A DNA stretch of 61,756 nucleotides. Source: an uncultured Lachnospiraceae bacterium. Lineage in GTDB: Bacteria > Bacillota > Clostridia > Lachnospirales > Lachnospiraceae. The notes beneath the pieces were generated by a model. It did no database searches. It had not been told where the DNA came from and saw only the letters and a list, made by a program, of their open reading frames with translations. The position numbers and the translations under genes are program-made. The first letter of the stretch is position 1. Every line of letters starts with the position of its first letter. Positions 60,001 through 61,756 of the stretch are shown one piece after another. The stretch spans positions 1 to 61,756 of the forward strand of contig CAKRJP010000014.1 in the NCBI GenBank assembly GCA_934351835.1, in the 5' to 3' direction.

Positions 60001-61335
60001 ATGTCATATGTAGATGAAGTCTTAGAAAGGGTAGTTGCAAAAAACCCTGCAGAACCAGAATTTCACCAGGCAGTAAAAGAAGTTCTGGAGTCATTGAGAG
60101 TTGTAGTTGAGGCAAATGAGGAGAAATTTAGAAAAGATGGTTTGCTTGAAAGACTGACAGAGCCTGAGAGACAGATCAAATTCCGTGTACCGTGGGTAGA
60201 CGACAAAGGACAGGTACAGGTTAATACAGGATACCGCGTTCAGTTTAACAGTGCAATCGGACCATACAAAGGAGGGCTTCGCTTCCATCCATCTGTAAAT
60301 CTTGGAATTATCAAATTCCTTGGATTTGAGCAGATTTTCAAGAACTCCTTAACAGGTCTTCCGATCGGAGGCGGTAAAGGTGGTTCTGATTTTGATCCAA
60401 AAGGCAAATCAGACAGAGAAGTAATGGCGTTCTGTCAGAGCTTTATGACAGAATTATGTAAATATATCGGAGCTGATACAGATGTTCCTGCCGGAGATAT
60501 CGGTGTAGGTGGAAGAGAGATCGGATATATGTTTGGTCAGTACAAGAGAATTCGAGGATTATATGAAGGTGTACTGACAGGAAAAGGACTTACATATGGT
60601 GGATCTTTAGCCAGAACAGAGGCTACAGGTTATGGACTGTTATATTTCACAGAAGAACTTTTGAAGATCAATGGAAAAGATATTGCAGGAAAAACAGTTG
60701 CAATTTCCGGATCAGGTAACGTAGCAATATACGCAGCTCAGAAAGCAGAAGAACTTGGAGCAAAAGTTGTAACAGTCAGTGATTCTAATGGATGGGTATA
60801 TGATCCGGATGGAATTGATGTAGCAGCATTAAAAGAAATCAAAGAAGTAAAACGTGCAAGACTTACAGAATATAAGAACTATCGTCCAAATTCAGAATAT
60901 CATGAGGGACGTGGTGTATGGTCTGTAAAAGTAGATATTGCCCTTCCTTGTGCAACTCAGAATGAACTTCACTTAGAAGATGCAAAGCAGTTGGTTGCAA
61001 ACGGATGTATCGCAGTATGTGAGGGTGCAAATATGCCTACAACATTAGAAGCAACAGAGTACTTACAGCAGAATGGAGTATTATTTGCTCCTGGTAAAGC
61101 TGCAAATGCCGGTGGTGTTGCAACATCTGCATTAGAGATGTCACAGAACAGTGAGAGATTAAGTTGGACATTCGAAGAAGTAGATGCAAAATTAAAAGAT
61201 ATTATGGTAAATATCTGCCACAATGCAGACGATGCTGCAAAACGTTATGGATTTGCAGGAAACTATGTAGTAGGTGCTAATATTGCCGGATTTGAGAAGG
61301 TAGTAGATGCAATGAATGCACAGGGAATCGTTTAG
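60001..61335 (+). CDS. gdhA: NADP-type glutamate dehydrogenase
   Basis: This hexameric enzyme aminates 2-oxoglutarate with ammonia and NAD(P)H, a main nitrogen-assimilation route in gut Clostridia. The 444-residue protein has the family length and motifs: GPYKGGLRFHPSVNLGIIKFLGFEQIFKNSLTGLPIGGGKGGSDFDPKGKS with the catalytic lysines, DVPAGDIGVGGREIGYM, the nucleotide fold SGSGNVAIYAAQKAEELGAKVVTVSDS and CEGANMPTTLEA. The small-hexamer length suggests NADP preference. AGGAGG precedes ATG 60001. Confidence 0.96.
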   Translation: MSYVDEVLERVVAKNPAEPEFHQAVKEVLESLRVVVEANEEKFRKDGLLERLTEPERQIKFRVPWVDDKGQVQVNTGYRVQFNSAIGPYKGGLRFHPSVNLGIIKFLGFEQIFKNSLTGLPIGGGKGGSDFDPKGKSDREVMAFCQSFMTELCKYIGADTDVPAGDIGVGGREIGYMFGQYKRIRGLYEGVLTGKGLTYGGSLARTEATGYGLLYFTEELLKINGKDIAGKTVAISGSGNVAIYAAQKAEELGAKVVTVSDSNGWVYDPDGIDVAALKEIKEVKRARLTEYKNYRPNSEYHEGRGVWSVKVDIALPCATQNELHLEDAKQLVANGCIAVCEGANMPTTLEATEYLQQNGVLFAPGKAANAGGVATSALEMSQNSERLSWTFEEVDAKLKDIMVNICHNADDAAKRYGFAGNYVVGANIAGFEKVVDAMNAQGIV

Positions 61336-61403
61336 GATGAAATGATTTTTAAAGAGGTGCGCAAAGGCATAGTGATAGAAGATTAAGTTCATAAAGAACG
61401 TAG

Positions 61404-61457
61404 AAATCCTGTGTGCTGACAGAAGAGTGAACTCAGAAACAGCATACAGGATTTTTG
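61404..61457 (+). terminator. gdhA terminator
   Basis: AAATCCTGT-TGCTG pairs with CAGCA-ACAGGATTT around a loop of about 21 bases, followed by T5. Confidence 0.8.
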
Positions 61458-61527
61458 CGCAAACATGAATCTGCGTTGACCTCATCGTATAAACTCAAGT
61501 AGACTTGGGTTATGGTTTGCTGATTAA

Positions 61528-61557
61528 CAAAAAAGAGAGATGATATTCATCTCTCTA
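61528..61557 (-). terminator. tRNA transcript terminator
   Basis: AGAGAGATGA and TCATCTCTCT form a perfect 10-bp stem with loop TAT (61534-61556). On the minus strand it is followed by T6, eleven bases after the last tRNA-Met. Confidence 0.88.
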
Positions 61558-61567
61558 AAATAAAAAA

Positions 61568-61641
61568 TAGCGGGAACTGGATTTGAACCAGCGACACCAC
61601 GGGTATGAACCGTGTGCTCTAGCCAACTGAGCTATCCCGCC
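61568..61641 (-). tRNA. tRNA-Met (CAT), elongator type
   Basis: This is a complete 74-base cloverleaf on the minus strand: acceptor GGCGGGA/TCCCGCT with a terminal G1-U72 wobble as in Bacillus elongator tRNA-Met, D arm GCTC/GAGC, anticodon stem CACGG/CCGTG with loop TTCATAC, T arm with GGTTCAAAT. CCA is not encoded. The absence of the C1-A72 mismatch and of three G-C pairs in the anticodon stem argues against an initiator. Confidence 0.95.
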
Positions 61642-61678
61642 ATAATAATAGCAGTTGTTGATAGAAAATTCATAAAAA

Positions 61679-61752
61679 TAGCGGGAACTGGATTTGAACC
61701 AGCGACACCACGGGTATGAACCGTGTGCTCTAGCCAACTGAGCTATCCCGCC
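61679..61752 (-). tRNA. tRNA-Met (CAT), elongator type, second copy
   Basis: This copy is identical over all 74 bases to the tRNA at 61568-61641 and separated from it by a 37-base AT-rich spacer. It is read first on the minus strand; more tRNA genes may lie beyond the window edge. Confidence 0.95.
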
Positions 61753-61756
61753 ATAT

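Noticed and set aside
61555..61737. 60-residue open frame on the minus strand
   Set aside because: It is a translation of the two tRNA-Met genes and contains the same peptide twice.

Overview
The window reads as a chromosomal segment of a gut-type Lachnospiraceae (Bacillota, Clostridia). The reasons are a moderate-to-low GC content, strong AAGGAGG-type ribosome binding sites, a T-box leader, a CIRCE element, Bacillota-type LexA boxes, and gene families typical of this group (DUF3793, DUF2325, TIGR03915/TIGR03916, a Cys-rich IlvB insertion). No phage, transposase, integrase or CRISPR array is visible. The segment looks like stable core genome with a few accessory cassettes.

Layout. The first ~22 bases are the 3' end of a 23S rRNA, followed by two terminators. 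NAD synthesis genes nadA-nadB-nadC (228-3333) follow under a palindromic NiaR-like operator. A Fur-boxed cassette (DUF3793, flavodoxin, DUF2325; 3519-4888) comes next. From 5109 to 24869 lies a complete Gram-positive type IV pilus locus. It holds a giant 3,258-residue pilin-headed GLUG-repeat protein, three small minor pilins, the major pilin, a membrane-anchored unknown, the prepilin peptidase, PilC, a PilM-PilN fusion, a PilO-like protein, PilB and PilT. thyA and folA follow closely. A T-box leader precedes ilvB-ilvN, and ilvE has its own promoter. A GntR/ABC cassette (30313-32201) follows, then an S1-domain protein (minus strand), a CBS-containing pyrophosphatase, a flavin reductase-like protein, a MATE exporter (minus), a polysaccharide deacetylase, rarA and a His-tailed CsoR-like regulator. 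The hrcA-grpE-dnaK-dnaJ operon has a perfect CIRCE. A second MATE exporter, a RidA-like protein, an Mrp ATPase and glgB (minus) follow. A promoter with two LexA boxes drives a radical-SAM protein and its TIGR03915 partner, with a nuclease-helicase fusion just downstream. The window closes with a LysR regulator divergent from a DUF1461 membrane protein, purL, gdhA and two identical elongator tRNA-Met genes (minus).

Two regions deserve most attention. The first is the pilus locus. A ~9.8-kb gene starts with a class III prepilin signal and continues as an extracellular array of about 35-39 GLUG motifs plus Fn3-like modules. It sits next to GspI-, GspJ- and GspK-like minor pilins, so it could be a pilus-tip adhesin mounted on a minor-pilin priming complex. 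PilB carries a MshEN-like N-terminus, which suggests cyclic-di-GMP control. The second is the SOS-type cassette at 49477-54147. A radical-SAM protein with a C-terminal helix-hairpin-helix and a sliding-clamp-type QLSLF motif is coupled to a TIGR03915 protein and followed by a PD-(D/E)XK-XPD-type helicase fusion. Together they look like a little-studied DNA repair pathway.

Many start codons were reassigned from the longest open frame to an internal start on the basis of the ribosome binding site and promoter position. All functional assignments come from reading the protein sequences; no database search was run.
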